A stretch of 44,911 nt of DNA from Marinobacter sp. (GTDB lineage: Bacteria > Pseudomonadota > Gammaproteobacteria > Pseudomonadales > Oleiphilaceae): positions 1 to 44,911 of the forward strand of contig JAKLLS010000011.1 of the NCBI GenBank assembly GCA_022014155.1. The letters run 5' to 3'. Shown here piece after piece: positions 1 through 8,990 of the stretch; within the stretch, counting starts at the first letter, position 1, and each line of letters begins with the position of its first letter. The translations under genes and the position numbers were made by a program. The notes beneath the pieces were generated by a model. The model was not told where the DNA came from, did no database searches, and worked only from the letters and a program-made list of their open reading frames with translations.

Positions 1-49
1 CAACTCTGCGCTAAGCTGACAGTCAGCATTCACTGAAAGGAGTCACTCC

Positions 50-1411
50 ATGAAACTTCGCTTCCTTGGCGGTGCGGGTACCGTCACCGGCTCGCGTTAC
101 CTGCTATCGGATGACAAGCATCGCCTGTTGGTTGATTGCGGCATGTACCAGGGCGTGAAGACTCTGCGCAAGCGGAACTGGGCGCCCTTTCCTGTAGATC
201 CTTCCACCATTGAGGCCGTGGTTCTGACCCACGCCCATATTGACCACAGCGGTTACCTGCCAGCACTGGTGAAAAACGGCTTCAAGGGCAAGATTTACTG
301 CACCAAGGCTACTCACGAGCTGTGCAAGGTTCTGCTGCCGGACGCCGGCTTCTTGCAGGAGGAAGACGCCAAATACGCCTTCCGCAAAAAGTTCTCCAAA
401 CACGAGAAACCGGAGCCGCTGTTCACCGAAAAAGACGCTTGGGAGGCTCTCAAGCATTTTGAGTCCCTGCACTACCACGAAACCTTCGAACCGGTCAGAG
501 GCATGGAGGTCACCTTCACACCCGCCGGCCACATCCTGGGATCGTCCTGCGTGCATGTGCACCACAAGGGCAGTCAGCGCACGGTGGTTTTCAGCGGGGA
601 TGTGGGCCGCCAGGAAGATTTGATCATGCGCCCGCCGGAACCTCTCGAGAAGGCGGACGTACTGGTGTGTGAATCCACCTACGGTGACCGCCTTCACGCG
701 GACACTGATCCTGAGGAGGAACTTGCACAGATCATCACCAAGACCGCTGGCCGCGGTGGCATTGTGCTGATGCCGGCGTTTGCCGTGGGCCGGGCCCAGA
801 TGCTGCTGTATGTGATCCACAAGATCATGGGGCAGAAACGCATTCCCAAACTGCCTGTGTACCTGAACAGCCCCATGGCGATCAAAGCCACGGAGATTTT
901 CTGCCGACACAACAAGGAACACCGACTCAGCGCTGCGCAATGCGAAATAATGGATGACCAGACGGAGTTCGTGCGCACCGTTGAAGAGTCCATCAAGCTG
1001 GATTCGGCACGCTACCCCTGCGTGATCATCTCTGCCAGCGGCATGGCCAGTGGTGGGCGTGTGCTTCACCACCTGAAAACCCTGCTGCCCAACCCGCGCA
1101 ACAGCGTGGTGTTTGCCGGATTTCAGGCGCCCGGCACGCGGGGGGATGCCCTGGTGAATGGTGCGGAATCGGTCAAAATCCACGGTGAGTACTGGCCGGT
1201 GAAGGCCGAGATTCATAATCTGGATTCACTCTCCGCCCATGGTGACTATCAGGAAATTCTGAGCTGGCTGGAACAGGGGCAACTGAAGCCGGAGAAGGTT
1301 TATGTTACCCATGGGGAAATAGTGGCGAGTGATGTAATGCGTAAGCGCATTTGCGAGAAATTCGGGTGGGATGCCGAGGTGCCGGAGTTGTTTGATGAGG
1401 TGGAGATTTAA
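50..1411 (+). CDS. beta-CASP metallo-beta-lactamase RNA-processing nuclease
   Basis: This 453-aa protein has the zinc-binding signature of the metallo-beta-lactamase fold at H61-x-H63-x-D65-H66 (THAHIDH). It also has the beta-CASP parts of CPSF73/RNase J-like nucleases: MPAFAVGRAQ in mid-protein, then ASGMASGG, LSAHGD and YVTHGE near the C terminus. Family members cut or trim RNA in the cytoplasm using two zinc ions. The length is normal for the bacterial CPSF-like group (about 450 aa), and there is no signal peptide. The start ATG has a good ribosome site (AAAGGAGT, 37-44). The gene converges on the UbiB-like gene with only 6 bases between the stop codons. The natural RNA substrate cannot be read from the sequence. 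Confidence 0.93.
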   Translation: MKLRFLGGAGTVTGSRYLLSDDKHRLLVDCGMYQGVKTLRKRNWAPFPVDPSTIEAVVLTHAHIDHSGYLPALVKNGFKGKIYCTKATHELCKVLLPDAGFLQEEDAKYAFRKKFSKHEKPEPLFTEKDAWEALKHFESLHYHETFEPVRGMEVTFTPAGHILGSSCVHVHHKGSQRTVVFSGDVGRQEDLIMRPPEPLEKADVLVCESTYGDRLHADTDPEEELAQIITKTAGRGGIVLMPAFAVGRAQMLLYVIHKIMGQKRIPKLPVYLNSPMAIKATEIFCRHNKEHRLSAAQCEIMDDQTEFVRTVEESIKLDSARYPCVIISASGMASGGRVLHHLKTLLPNPRNSVVFAGFQAPGTRGDALVNGAESVKIHGEYWPVKAEIHNLDSLSAHGDYQEILSWLEQGQLKPEKVYVTHGEIVASDVMRKRICEKFGWDAEVPELFDEVEI

Positions 1412-1417
1412 CCCTCC

Positions 1418-3385
1418 TCAAACCACCCCTGGCAACAATCCACCCTGCAGACGAGCCACCCGATTGCTGAGCCGCGCCATCCCCAGGTTGAGCGGAAACA
1501 GCACCAGGCTTTTCACCGTGTCCCGCACCACCAGGCTGCGGGGCAGGCCTTCGTAGATGTTGATATAGGCACCGGCCATGGCGACCAGGGAACGGGACAG
1601 GTGCAGGTAATCGCTGTGGATCACAATGCCCAGCTGATAGGTGTTGGACAGCAACTGCAATGCGGTCTGCATGCGCCGATGCAGGCCCGCAGTGCCCTCT
1701 CGCCACAAGGTGCGTAATGCATCCTCGGTTAACGGCGAGACATCCCGGCGTTCGAGGGTGTCACTCAAGCGCTCGATGATTTCGTCCCGGCGCAGGCGGT
1801 TCTTGTCCGGGTGGGTACTCATTTCAATCAGCATATCGCCCAGGCGCTCGGTGTCCGCCAGCAGGACGCTGATGATGTAATCCCGCACAAAACTCCACTT
1901 GCCGGCCATATGGACCGCATTGCCCCAGTCGATCAGGTAAGGCTCCGCATCCGGCGAGACCATGATATTACCCGGGTGCAGATCGCCATGGAGCTCGTTA
2001 TACACAAAGATGTGTTCAAACAGGGTGAACAGGAAGTTCTCCCCCAGGGTGCGCTGGAACTGCTTCCGCTCTGATCCCTGCAGACTGTTGATGGCTTTTT
2101 TGATGGACACGGCGTCGTCCACGTACTCCATTTCCAGGATGCGGTTGGTGGCCACAAACACATCCGGCACATGCCAGGATCTGGTAACCCGCGCGCGTGC
2201 CGCGAAACGACGCTGAATGGCCGCTTCATCTTCAAAATTCAGTTCCTGCTCAAAGCCCCGCGTAAATTCCTTGACCTGATCCGACAGCGCATGGAGGAAC
2301 GGCAATAGCTTGGAATGCGGCGCCCAGAACTGGCTGCTCACCAGCATCAGCTCAATGGCCAGGTTGCCCATCTGGAACTCCCGCTCCAGATTGTGGCGAG
2401 CCACCTTGACGATCACCGGCTGCAGGCGCTCCAGCCCACCGTCGTCCTGAATGACTTTCTTGGTGAGGTACACCGAACCGATCGAGCCGGATTTCAGCGG
2501 CTTATTCACATCGAACTGGACGTACATCTCCCCCGGCAACTTGCCGAAGCAGTCCATAAACGCGTCGTTGACTTCGTCCGGCGTCATCGGGTCAACGTCT
2601 TCCTGGAACACCGCCAGCTCTGTGGCAATTTCCTCGGGCAGGAAATCGGCATTGGCCGCCGCCACCTGGGCCATCTTGATGAACAGCGGGCCAAATTCCC
2701 GGACCATGCGGGCGACGATCTGTGCCTGGGTGGAAAAATCCTTCGGGTCGGTCTGCAGGAACGGTTTGATGTGGCGAATGGCCTTAATCTGACGACGCAG
2801 AATCACCAGATCCCGACGCAGGACACTGACCTTACGGCCCACATCCGCCAGCCCTTCCTGATTGGCCTTGCGGATATCCTTGAGGCGGTTCACCAGTTCA
2901 ACAATCAGCGGCTCGTAGGAACGAAGCACCAGGCGGACGATGTCGAGATTGAGCTCTATCAGGCCCTTCAGTTCCGGCGCATCCAGCAGCTCGTGGAAGA
3001 AACTCCAGAATTCATCGACGATGCTCTCCGGCACCTCGATCGGACTGCGGGTAACCACCTGCCCCACCACAAAGCGGATCAATCCCTCGGTGGTTTCCTC
3101 ATTGGGAATCAGGCGATACTTGCGCAACACCTTGGTTAGCGAGCGGGACTGCACATTCAGCGGGTGCTCATACAGCGTGTTAAACAGCTCGTCGAGCGCC
3201 GAGCTGAGCTGCGCCTGATTAATCGGCTCCAGGTTGCCCACCAAGCGGGCCACCGGCCAGAACGCCCGAGGCACCTTCAGCGTCATCGTCGTGAAATTAC
3301 CCACACCCCGGATCGCCGACCCGGTGCGCTCCCTCAGGACAGGAATGTTGATCTGAATGATTTTCTGCTGGTCTTGCTCGCCCAT
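1418..3385 (-). CDS. atypical UbiB/ABC1 (AarF) family kinase-like protein
   Basis: This 655-aa protein has an ABC1/UbiB core: a region matching the KxGQ motif at about 237-240, a nucleotide-binding loop at about 298-304, then HGDLHPGNI and LIDWG, matching the catalytic and metal-binding loops. UbiB proteins act in ubiquinone biosynthesis or lipid homeostasis through an unorthodox kinase-like fold. Two hallmark motifs are altered: KxGQ reads KMAQ, and the usual alanine-rich loop (AAAS-I-G) reads KSGSIGS. The N-terminal ~230 residues form a long helical extension absent from canonical UbiB, and the usual C-terminal membrane helices are not obvious. It is unlikely to be the main ubiB gene, which normally sits with ubiE and ubiJ. 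Family assignment is firm; the role is unknown. Confidence 0.87.
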   Translation of the reverse strand: MGEQDQQKIIQINIPVLRERTGSAIRGVGNFTTMTLKVPRAFWPVARLVGNLEPINQAQLSSALDELFNTLYEHPLNVQSRSLTKVLRKYRLIPNEETTEGLIRFVVGQVVTRSPIEVPESIVDEFWSFFHELLDAPELKGLIELNLDIVRLVLRSYEPLIVELVNRLKDIRKANQEGLADVGRKVSVLRRDLVILRRQIKAIRHIKPFLQTDPKDFSTQAQIVARMVREFGPLFIKMAQVAAANADFLPEEIATELAVFQEDVDPMTPDEVNDAFMDCFGKLPGEMYVQFDVNKPLKSGSIGSVYLTKKVIQDDGGLERLQPVIVKVARHNLEREFQMGNLAIELMLVSSQFWAPHSKLLPFLHALSDQVKEFTRGFEQELNFEDEAAIQRRFAARARVTRSWHVPDVFVATNRILEMEYVDDAVSIKKAINSLQGSERKQFQRTLGENFLFTLFEHIFVYNELHGDLHPGNIMVSPDAEPYLIDWGNAVHMAGKWSFVRDYIISVLLADTERLGDMLIEMSTHPDKNRLRRDEIIERLSDTLERRDVSPLTEDALRTLWREGTAGLHRRMQTALQLLSNTYQLGIVIHSDYLHLSRSLVAMAGAYINIYEGLPRSLVVRDTVKSLVLFPLNLGMARLSNRVARLQGGLLPGVV

Positions 3386-3539
3386 GTAACCTCGTAACCC
3401 GGCACAGTGCTGGATGGGGTGGTACTATGCCAGATTATTTAGAGGAGGTTTGGGTGTTTTTGGGCCGATTTTTTGTGGGTGGGGAGACTTTCAGGGATTA
3501 GTGCAAGCAATATCATGCCTAACCACCCTTATTCGATTA

Positions 3540-4511
3540 TTAGCCCACCAGATCCCGAATTACGGCTTTAAAACCGTTAGTATTTCTGTAGCCACCTTTT
3601 GCGAACAGACGCATCGCGGCGAAAAAACGCGGTATAAACCACTTCTCTCGAATCTCGATGCGCTGCTTTAGCGTAGAGATTCTGGATTCAGTCTTACTAA
3701 GAAGTTGATCCAGCTTCACTAGATACTTTTCCGGCGCAACTTTTATGGCATCACGGATACCGAGGGCAAATAGGGTTGTTTGTTCAACCTGTATCTGTGC
3801 TCTTTGGTGACCATCTTTCTCGAACAGCTTCTTGACGGAATGAAGGAATGCCGCAGCCCGGGAAACCCTTACTGTACGATTAGCTATAAACTGGGATTCA
3901 TTCGATTCGTGACGACGGTAGTACTGCAGAACCCGACTCTCAATCACCTTGGCATCAAGCCCATCGGCAAACCATACAAGCCAACCATCGTGCGAACTGA
4001 AACCTGACGGAATAGGCATGCAAAGATCCAGAAGCTCCCGGCGGATTCCGCAACAACACCCCATCATAAAGTGCTCCAATGTATAGCCCGCCGACCAGAT
4101 CTGTCCTACCTTGGTCAACCCCACTTCATTTAGGTCACCATCGGTCAAAGCAGCATCATTCATCACTACCAATGCTTCCGGGTGGCTCTCAGCAACACCC
4201 ATCATGTGCTCGATTTTCTCCGGGAACCAGACATCGTCTTGGTCGCTCAGGAAGACAAGGTCACCGGTGGTTTTCATCAAGGCTGCGTTGAAGTTGCCGC
4301 AATAGCCGAGTTTTTTTTCGTTACGGTAGAACTTGACTTTAAAGGGTGCAGTTTTTGCGAACTCTCTGACGACGGTTTCTGTTTCGTCGATTGAGCAGTC
4401 ATCGGTAATGATCAGTTCGTCTGGCTGACGGCTTTGTTCTACGAAGCTCTGGAGCTGGGCTTTGAGGTATTGGTCACCGTTGTAGGTAGCCATGGCGATT
4501 GAGATTTTCAT
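3540..4511 (-). CDS. GT2 family glycosyltransferase (last gene of glycan cluster)
   Basis: This is a GT-A fold family 2 glycosyltransferase of about 323 aa. It begins with ISIAMATYNGDQYL, has the nucleotide-binding acidic motif TDDCS, and has LSDQDDVW as the metal-binding DxD region, a combination common among rhamnosyl- and related sugar transferases of O-antigen loci. It would transfer a sugar from an NDP-sugar to a growing lipid-linked glycan at the inner face of the cytoplasmic membrane. I chose the ATG at 4511 because it overlaps the previous gene's stop codon (ATGA), a sign of translational coupling. A GTG at 4520 would add three residues and cannot be excluded. Sugar specificity is not predictable. 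Confidence 0.88.
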   Translation of the reverse strand: MKISIAMATYNGDQYLKAQLQSFVEQSRQPDELIITDDCSIDETETVVREFAKTAPFKVKFYRNEKKLGYCGNFNAALMKTTGDLVFLSDQDDVWFPEKIEHMMGVAESHPEALVVMNDAALTDGDLNEVGLTKVGQIWSAGYTLEHFMMGCCCGIRRELLDLCMPIPSGFSSHDGWLVWFADGLDAKVIESRVLQYYRRHESNESQFIANRTVRVSRAAAFLHSVKKLFEKDGHQRAQIQVEQTTLFALGIRDAIKVAPEKYLVKLDQLLSKTESRISTLKQRIEIREKWFIPRFFAAMRLFAKGGYRNTNGFKAVIRDLVG

Positions 4512-5479
4512 GTCCTCCACGCCTTTTTAACCATTCTCAATACCCGGTCCATCAATGAGACTTTCGGACCAAACCATCGATAGTTATTTTTGATTTCATC
4601 ACAACTCAAATCATCTAAAAACCTTGAGCCGTTTAAAGGAGAACCAAACTTCATCGAACTCGCCAATGCATTTAGATATGAATCAGGCCACAGACCCCGC
4701 GCAGTTTTTATGAACATAACTTCATAGGGATGGACCGTTCTCCCCTTATATCTACCAGGCCACAAAACATCCCCGTCTTTCGCACTAGGGTTTGGATCAG
4801 AAACAGCATCGGTTCTATAATCAAACTGGTTATATTCAGGCAGTAGGCATTTCATATTCCAGCCCGCACCGATCAAACATCGAGACAATCTAATTTCATA
4901 CCTACTAACAACCTCCTGCCTGGTCCAGAAGCAATCAGAATTGAAAAAACTAATATTTAAAAGGTAACTTAGTGAAGCTTGATTTAGCGCGAACACAGGT
5001 GTTTGAACATGGGGAAACGGCGCCCTTCCTCCAAAAATTTTCCGATAAGCCTCTGAATGAATTGAATAATTATTAAGAATATTTATTGAAGCACCGACAA
5101 CCCCCACTTCATAATTAAATTTATCTATAAAGTACTCAAACCAAGGACGCTTCGTACCACCTAAGCAAGGTGGCAAAAAAGGCCCTCGGACAGAAGAATT
5201 AACGAATAAAAAATAATCGTACCTCTTAACATCTACAAATTCATTTAAAACAACTGAGTAACCACCGTAATCATAGTTATTGTTCGGAACTGATAAAATC
5301 CTCACATTCTCAAGGGGCGCCAGATCTAATCGACAAACCCCATCAGCAATAATAATAAAGTAATCAGCAGCGCCCTCAACACCAAAACACAAAAAATGAG
5401 AAAGATTATCAACATAACTCAAATCTTTCTCATAGTAATGGTAAACCACACAAACTTTATTTATCTCAGTATCAGACAT
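4508..5479 (-). CDS. RgpF-like glycan biosynthesis protein, probable glycosyltransferase
   Basis: This 323-aa soluble protein has no classical GT-A or GT-B nucleotide motif. Its recognisable core is YDYGGYSVVLNEF followed about 20 residues later by YDYFLFVNSSVRGPF, the same pattern (YDxGxY ... NxSxxGP) seen in rhamnan-synthesis protein F (RgpF)-type proteins of polysaccharide loci. I infer a sugar-transfer role, but the family is poorly characterised. The ATG at 5479 follows a strong ribosome site (AAAGGTGGG). The gene lies 24 bases after the upstream GT2 gene and overlaps the next by 4 bases, so all three are probably co-translated. It is visibly AT-rich compared with the housekeeping genes outside the cluster, which suggests horizontal acquisition. 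Confidence 0.7.
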   Translation of the reverse strand: MSDTEINKVCVVYHYYEKDLSYVDNLSHFLCFGVEGAADYFIIIADGVCRLDLAPLENVRILSVPNNNYDYGGYSVVLNEFVDVKRYDYFLFVNSSVRGPFLPPCLGGTKRPWFEYFIDKFNYEVGVVGASINILNNYSIHSEAYRKIFGGRAPFPHVQTPVFALNQASLSYLLNISFFNSDCFWTRQEVVSRYEIRLSRCLIGAGWNMKCLLPEYNQFDYRTDAVSDPNPSAKDGDVLWPGRYKGRTVHPYEVMFIKTARGLWPDSYLNALASSMKFGSPLNGSRFLDDLSCDEIKNNYRWFGPKVSLMDRVLRMVKKAWRT

Positions 5480-5503
5480 ATCCCACCTTTACAAGAAGGG
5501 CAC

Positions 5504-6565
5504 TCACTCTTCTTGCGCTCTATTCCGCCTAATAAAATAATAAAGAATAGACCGAAATTTTCGAAAACAGAACCTCATACCTTTTCTTGAGAAATCCCAC
5601 CATCTTGACAAACACCTCACGACAGCAACAAAGCTGCTGCCCACGCCCTCGATATCGTATACTTGGCGAATAGACTGATCCAAAAAATATACATATAGGT
5701 CTTCCTCACCTAGCCGTTTATAATATGTTGCCATAGCCACATATGTCTGAAGATCCATCACTTTTCGGGCAGGGGCTGTAGAGCTGGAATGAATTCCTCC
5801 GGGATGGACTCTGTATAAGGACGGAGCAATTGAACCCAAATATTTTCCCTTTCCGTATCGCCCAAGGCGCGACCAGATAAACTTATCACCGTAACGAACA
5901 ACCGATAGTTCGGGCGGACTATCGATAACGTTCCTAAAGCATGATGTTAGCGTGTGAATAGCTGGCGCTTTTTTTAACTCATCACCTGACAAATCAACTT
6001 TTTTAGCCGCGGACTCCCTTTTAAGCACAACCCCGGAGGAGAACGCAACGGCATCTGTATAGCACAGAACATAATCCGGATTATTTTCGAGAAAAGAAAC
6101 CTGGACCTCAAGTTTCTTCTTATCAATCCAATAGTCATCACCTTCGCAAAATGCAATGTATTTACCTCGGGCTTTGGGAAAGCTGAACATAGGCGGTCGA
6201 AGCCCTTTCTGATAAATGTTCTCTGTTTGTAGAATCAGTCTTATTATTTTCGGATATCTGGACGCATATTTTCTTATGACTTCAGGTGTATTGTCAGTCG
6301 ATGCATCATCATGAACAATAATTTCAAACGGGAACGTCGTTACCTGTGCCAGAAAGCCATTAAGTGCATCTGCGATAAACTTTTCATGATTGTAAGTATG
6401 ACACACCACCGAAACCATCGGCGCATCTAAGTCAGCTTCCCAACCAATCGTAATCTCTTCTTCAGAGCAAGGCCTCGGCGATTTTGGTACGGGGTCACCC
6501 GCCTTTAGGCTCATTTCAGTTCTGCTTTGCTGCTCCATGCCCTTACCACCCTCGCTCAAATTCAT
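5504..6565 (-). CDS. GT2 family glycosyltransferase
   Basis: This 353-aa family 2 glycosyltransferase has VSVVCHTYNHEKFI as its first strand and NDP-binding start, HDDASTDNT as the acidic motif, and FCEGDDYW as the metal-binding DxD-like motif. It resembles enzymes of O-antigen and capsule clusters that add one sugar to a lipid-linked oligosaccharide. About 45 N-terminal residues precede the catalytic domain. The ATG at 6565 lies 3 bases after the flippase stop; a second ATG at 6538 (MEQQSR) is preceded by GGTAAGGGC and would shorten the protein by 9 residues. The gene is AT-rich like its downstream neighbour. Acceptor and sugar are unknown. Confidence 0.88.
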   Translation of the reverse strand: MNLSEGGKGMEQQSRTEMSLKAGDPVPKSPRPCSEEEITIGWEADLDAPMVSVVCHTYNHEKFIADALNGFLAQVTTFPFEIIVHDDASTDNTPEVIRKYASRYPKIIRLILQTENIYQKGLRPPMFSFPKARGKYIAFCEGDDYWIDKKKLEVQVSFLENNPDYVLCYTDAVAFSSGVVLKRESAAKKVDLSGDELKKAPAIHTLTSCFRNVIDSPPELSVVRYGDKFIWSRLGRYGKGKYLGSIAPSLYRVHPGGIHSSSTAPARKVMDLQTYVAMATYYKRLGEEDLYVYFLDQSIRQVYDIEGVGSSFVAVVRCLSRWWDFSRKGMRFCFRKFRSILYYFIRRNRAQEE

Positions 6566-6568
6566 TGC

Positions 6569-8032
6569 TCACCATATATCCCTTTCGAGCTTTTTGGCCA
6601 ATCTTTCCATGATTTTGAACCAAATCATCCGAGCACCTTCCGCCTGCAGCAAAGTACTAGCTACGAGATAAACGACTAGCCCGACAAGCCCGGCGAAGAA
6701 AAATGACAAGATCAACTGCGGGAACCCACTTTGGACGGCCAACCATGCAGTCATTCCAGCAATCGCTGCCGATGCCACAGGTTTTATCACGTCAGTCATT
6801 TGCTCTTTGAAGCCGTAATTGATGAGCTTGGCGGTGTAGTAACTGTTTGGCATAAGAGCGAGGGCAGAACCGATAACCTGTCCAATTACGATTCCCAAAA
6901 CGCCGAAAGGCACCGAAGCAACAAGAAGGGTGATCTGGATACCCTTCTTTATAAGATTCAGTTTCAGGTTCAGGTCAGACCTGCCTTTAACCATGAGTAT
7001 GTTGATATTTAATGAGTGGACTGGAAATAAAAGGCCAACCACACACAGTAGCTGAGTATACAGTACAGCATTATTCCAGCGCTCGTCGAAAAGCAACTTA
7101 AATACAGGGTCGGCAAGAGCCATCAGCATGAGCATTGCAGGTGCCACCACGAACATACTCAGCTGGATAATTTGCCTGTATTTGTGCCGGAGTTGTTCGT
7201 TGTCCTCCTGCAAGGTCGCCAACGCGGGAAAGGAAGATTTTTGTAGTGCGCTGGTGAGTTGCTGTGATGCCAAGTTGGTAAGTTTCGTTGCAAAGTAATA
7301 GAGCCCGGTGAGCTCGGGGCTGAATAGTTTGGCAATAACCAAAGCATAGGAGTTTTTGAACGCCACATTCAGTACATTGGCAATCACCAGATACTTACCA
7401 AAACCGAAAAGCCGCCTGAACTCTGTTCCACCGAAAATGCATTTTGGTAACCACCGGGTAGAGAACCAGAGAATCACCGTCGCAACGATTTGTGACGTTA
7501 ACATCTGGGCAACGAGGCTCCAGACGCCATACCCGCGGTACGCCAAAACAATAGCAACTATGCCAGAGAGGATTGTGCCAGCCGTCGTCGCTACCATCTG
7601 CGATCTGAAGTCCATCCTTCGGCTCAGAATGGCCGTTTGCACAATGCGGAACGCATTAACAAGAATTCCTATGCCCAGAACCAAAACCAAGAGCTCCAGA
7701 ACAGGCTCTCCAAAGAATATGGCAATTGGACCAGAGAGAAGGAAAACGACTAAGTACACAGAGACGGCTATTCCAAGATTCCCCCAGAATGCAGTGCTCA
7801 ACTCTCTGTCAGTTAATTCCTTTGAGCGAATTAACGCCTGAGTGAACCCTGCATTCACCAAGACATGCGATAACTCGAACACCACCGCAACGATGGCGAT
7901 CAAACCAAAATCTTTCGGGGCGAGTAAGGTCGCAAGAAAAATGGTGAAGATGGTCGCGGCACTTTTCGAGATAAACAGCTCCAGAAAATTCCAAAGAGTG
8001 CCAATACCAATTTTTCGATTGAGGCTTGCCAA
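6569..8032 (-). CDS. lipopolysaccharide/oligosaccharide flippase (Wzx/PST family)
   Basis: This 487-aa polytopic protein with about 12-14 predicted helices belongs to the polysaccharide transporter (MOP) family, near WzxC-type exporters; the start ASLNRKIGIGTLWNFLELF is typical. It would flip the lipid-linked oligosaccharide built by the surrounding glycosyltransferases across the inner membrane. Translation apparently starts at a TTG (8030-8032), because an in-frame TAA lies two codons upstream and the first in-frame ATG is far inside the first helices. The gene sits 25 bases after a sulfotransferase gene and 3 bases before a GT2 gene. It is the only flippase recognised in the cluster, and no Wzy polymerase accompanies it. 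Confidence 0.9.
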   Translation of the reverse strand: MASLNRKIGIGTLWNFLELFISKSAATIFTIFLATLLAPKDFGLIAIVAVVFELSHVLVNAGFTQALIRSKELTDRELSTAFWGNLGIAVSVYLVVFLLSGPIAIFFGEPVLELLVLVLGIGILVNAFRIVQTAILSRRMDFRSQMVATTAGTILSGIVAIVLAYRGYGVWSLVAQMLTSQIVATVILWFSTRWLPKCIFGGTEFRRLFGFGKYLVIANVLNVAFKNSYALVIAKLFSPELTGLYYFATKLTNLASQQLTSALQKSSFPALATLQEDNEQLRHKYRQIIQLSMFVVAPAMLMLMALADPVFKLLFDERWNNAVLYTQLLCVVGLLFPVHSLNINILMVKGRSDLNLKLNLIKKGIQITLLVASVPFGVLGIVIGQVIGSALALMPNSYYTAKLINYGFKEQMTDVIKPVASAAIAGMTAWLAVQSGFPQLILSFFFAGLVGLVVYLVASTLLQAEGARMIWFKIMERLAKKLERDIW

Positions 8033-8057
8033 GTTTTATTGTCCCATCGGGCAGTGT

Positions 8058-8975
8058 TTACCAATCTGGCTGAAAACCGAGGTATTCGAACAGTTCCTTG
8101 TTGGGTTGTTCGAAGAACTTCTGCAAGATCTCCAGATCACCGGAGCTGATCTTTGACGGGTAAGCCCGTTTGTTCATAATTCCGTTCTCGCCCACTGCTT
8201 TAGGCTCATGGTAGGGAACGCCTAAAAACTCATGGCATTTTCGGATGACAGACTCGCTATCGTTCTTCAGCTCATTAAAGCCAAGAACTTGCACGTTATT
8301 CCAGCCAAAAAGACCAACATAGCGTGCAATTTGTTGTTTATACAGCCCCCTGCGAAGAAGACTCGGTTCTTCCTCACCATCACTCTTTTCTATTAAGCCC
8401 ATTTCAATCTGCACGTACTCCGTAAAGGAGGGGCAACCGTTTTTGAAAAACGTGCGGAAGATGGGGCTTTCGTCCTTTCCATGCTGGTCGTTTGCAATGG
8501 CCCAAGGTAAAACGCCTTCAACACTCCACTGGCGGTACATGTTCCAGGCTGAATAGGCTCTGGAGATTGGTTCGCGGAGTATGATTATAATTTTCAGCTT
8601 GGGGTTGTATGCTTTTAGTCGTGGGGCAACTTTAGCTCGACTCAGGTACTCCGGAGAGGCCTCAAAAATCAAACCTTTTTGACCCGGCCGTTTAATGAAG
8701 TGTGAATGATACCAATCATCCCCTTTAGCAAAATTATCCTCTCGGTCAAAAAAGTGTACTTCCTTAGGTTTTGAACCTAGGAATCCATTGCGCTCTTCAA
8801 GATAGCTAAATAAGGAGGTAGTACCACTTTTCTGGGCACCGACAATCAGAAAGTCGGGTTTATGTCCGCTAAATAATGCGGCATCCACCTTTCTTTTGGC
8901 CTTTGAAATAACTCGTTGAACTAGCATTTTATGCTCTGCATTACGTTTAATTAGAGACCAAATACGTTCAGACAA
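8058..8975 (-). CDS. sulfotransferase, heparan-sulfate/NDST-like type
   Basis: This 305-aa cytosolic sulfotransferase has the PAPS-binding 5'-phosphosulfate loop (LIVGAQKSGTTSL, about residues 44-56) and the 3'-phosphate motif ILREPISRAYSAW. Both are hallmarks of carbohydrate sulfotransferases. It should move sulfate from PAPS onto a sugar hydroxyl or amine. KPKEVHFFD after the P-loop is typical of the NDST/HS3ST-like subgroup. The start is a TTG at 8975, because an in-frame stop, the end of the previous sulfotransferase gene, lies 15 bases upstream; an internal ATG 17 codons in is an alternative. Its neighbours are a second, unlike sulfotransferase upstream and the flippase downstream. Confidence 0.88.
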   Translation of the reverse strand: MSERIWSLIKRNAEHKMLVQRVISKAKRKVDAALFSGHKPDFLIVGAQKSGTTSLFSYLEERNGFLGSKPKEVHFFDREDNFAKGDDWYHSHFIKRPGQKGLIFEASPEYLSRAKVAPRLKAYNPKLKIIIILREPISRAYSAWNMYRQWSVEGVLPWAIANDQHGKDESPIFRTFFKNGCPSFTEYVQIEMGLIEKSDGEEEPSLLRRGLYKQQIARYVGLFGWNNVQVLGFNELKNDSESVIRKCHEFLGVPYHEPKAVGENGIMNKRAYPSKISSGDLEILQKFFEQPNKELFEYLGFQPDW

Positions 8976-8990
8976 TGCTTTGGACCTGGA

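Noticed and set aside
104..1216. Long minus-strand open frame opposite the metallo-beta-lactamase gene
   Set aside because: It is fully antisense to a gene with intact catalytic motifs, and its translation is rich in His, Gln and Arg, typical of shadow frames in GC-rich DNA.
2315..3139. Plus-strand open frame of 274 codons opposite the UbiB-like gene
   Set aside because: Shadow of a real gene; the translation is low-complexity and has no family features.
3386..3539. Possible tRNA or small RNA in the gap between the UbiB-like gene and the glycan cluster
   Set aside because: No cloverleaf, terminator hairpin or promoter signal could be made out in these 154 bases.
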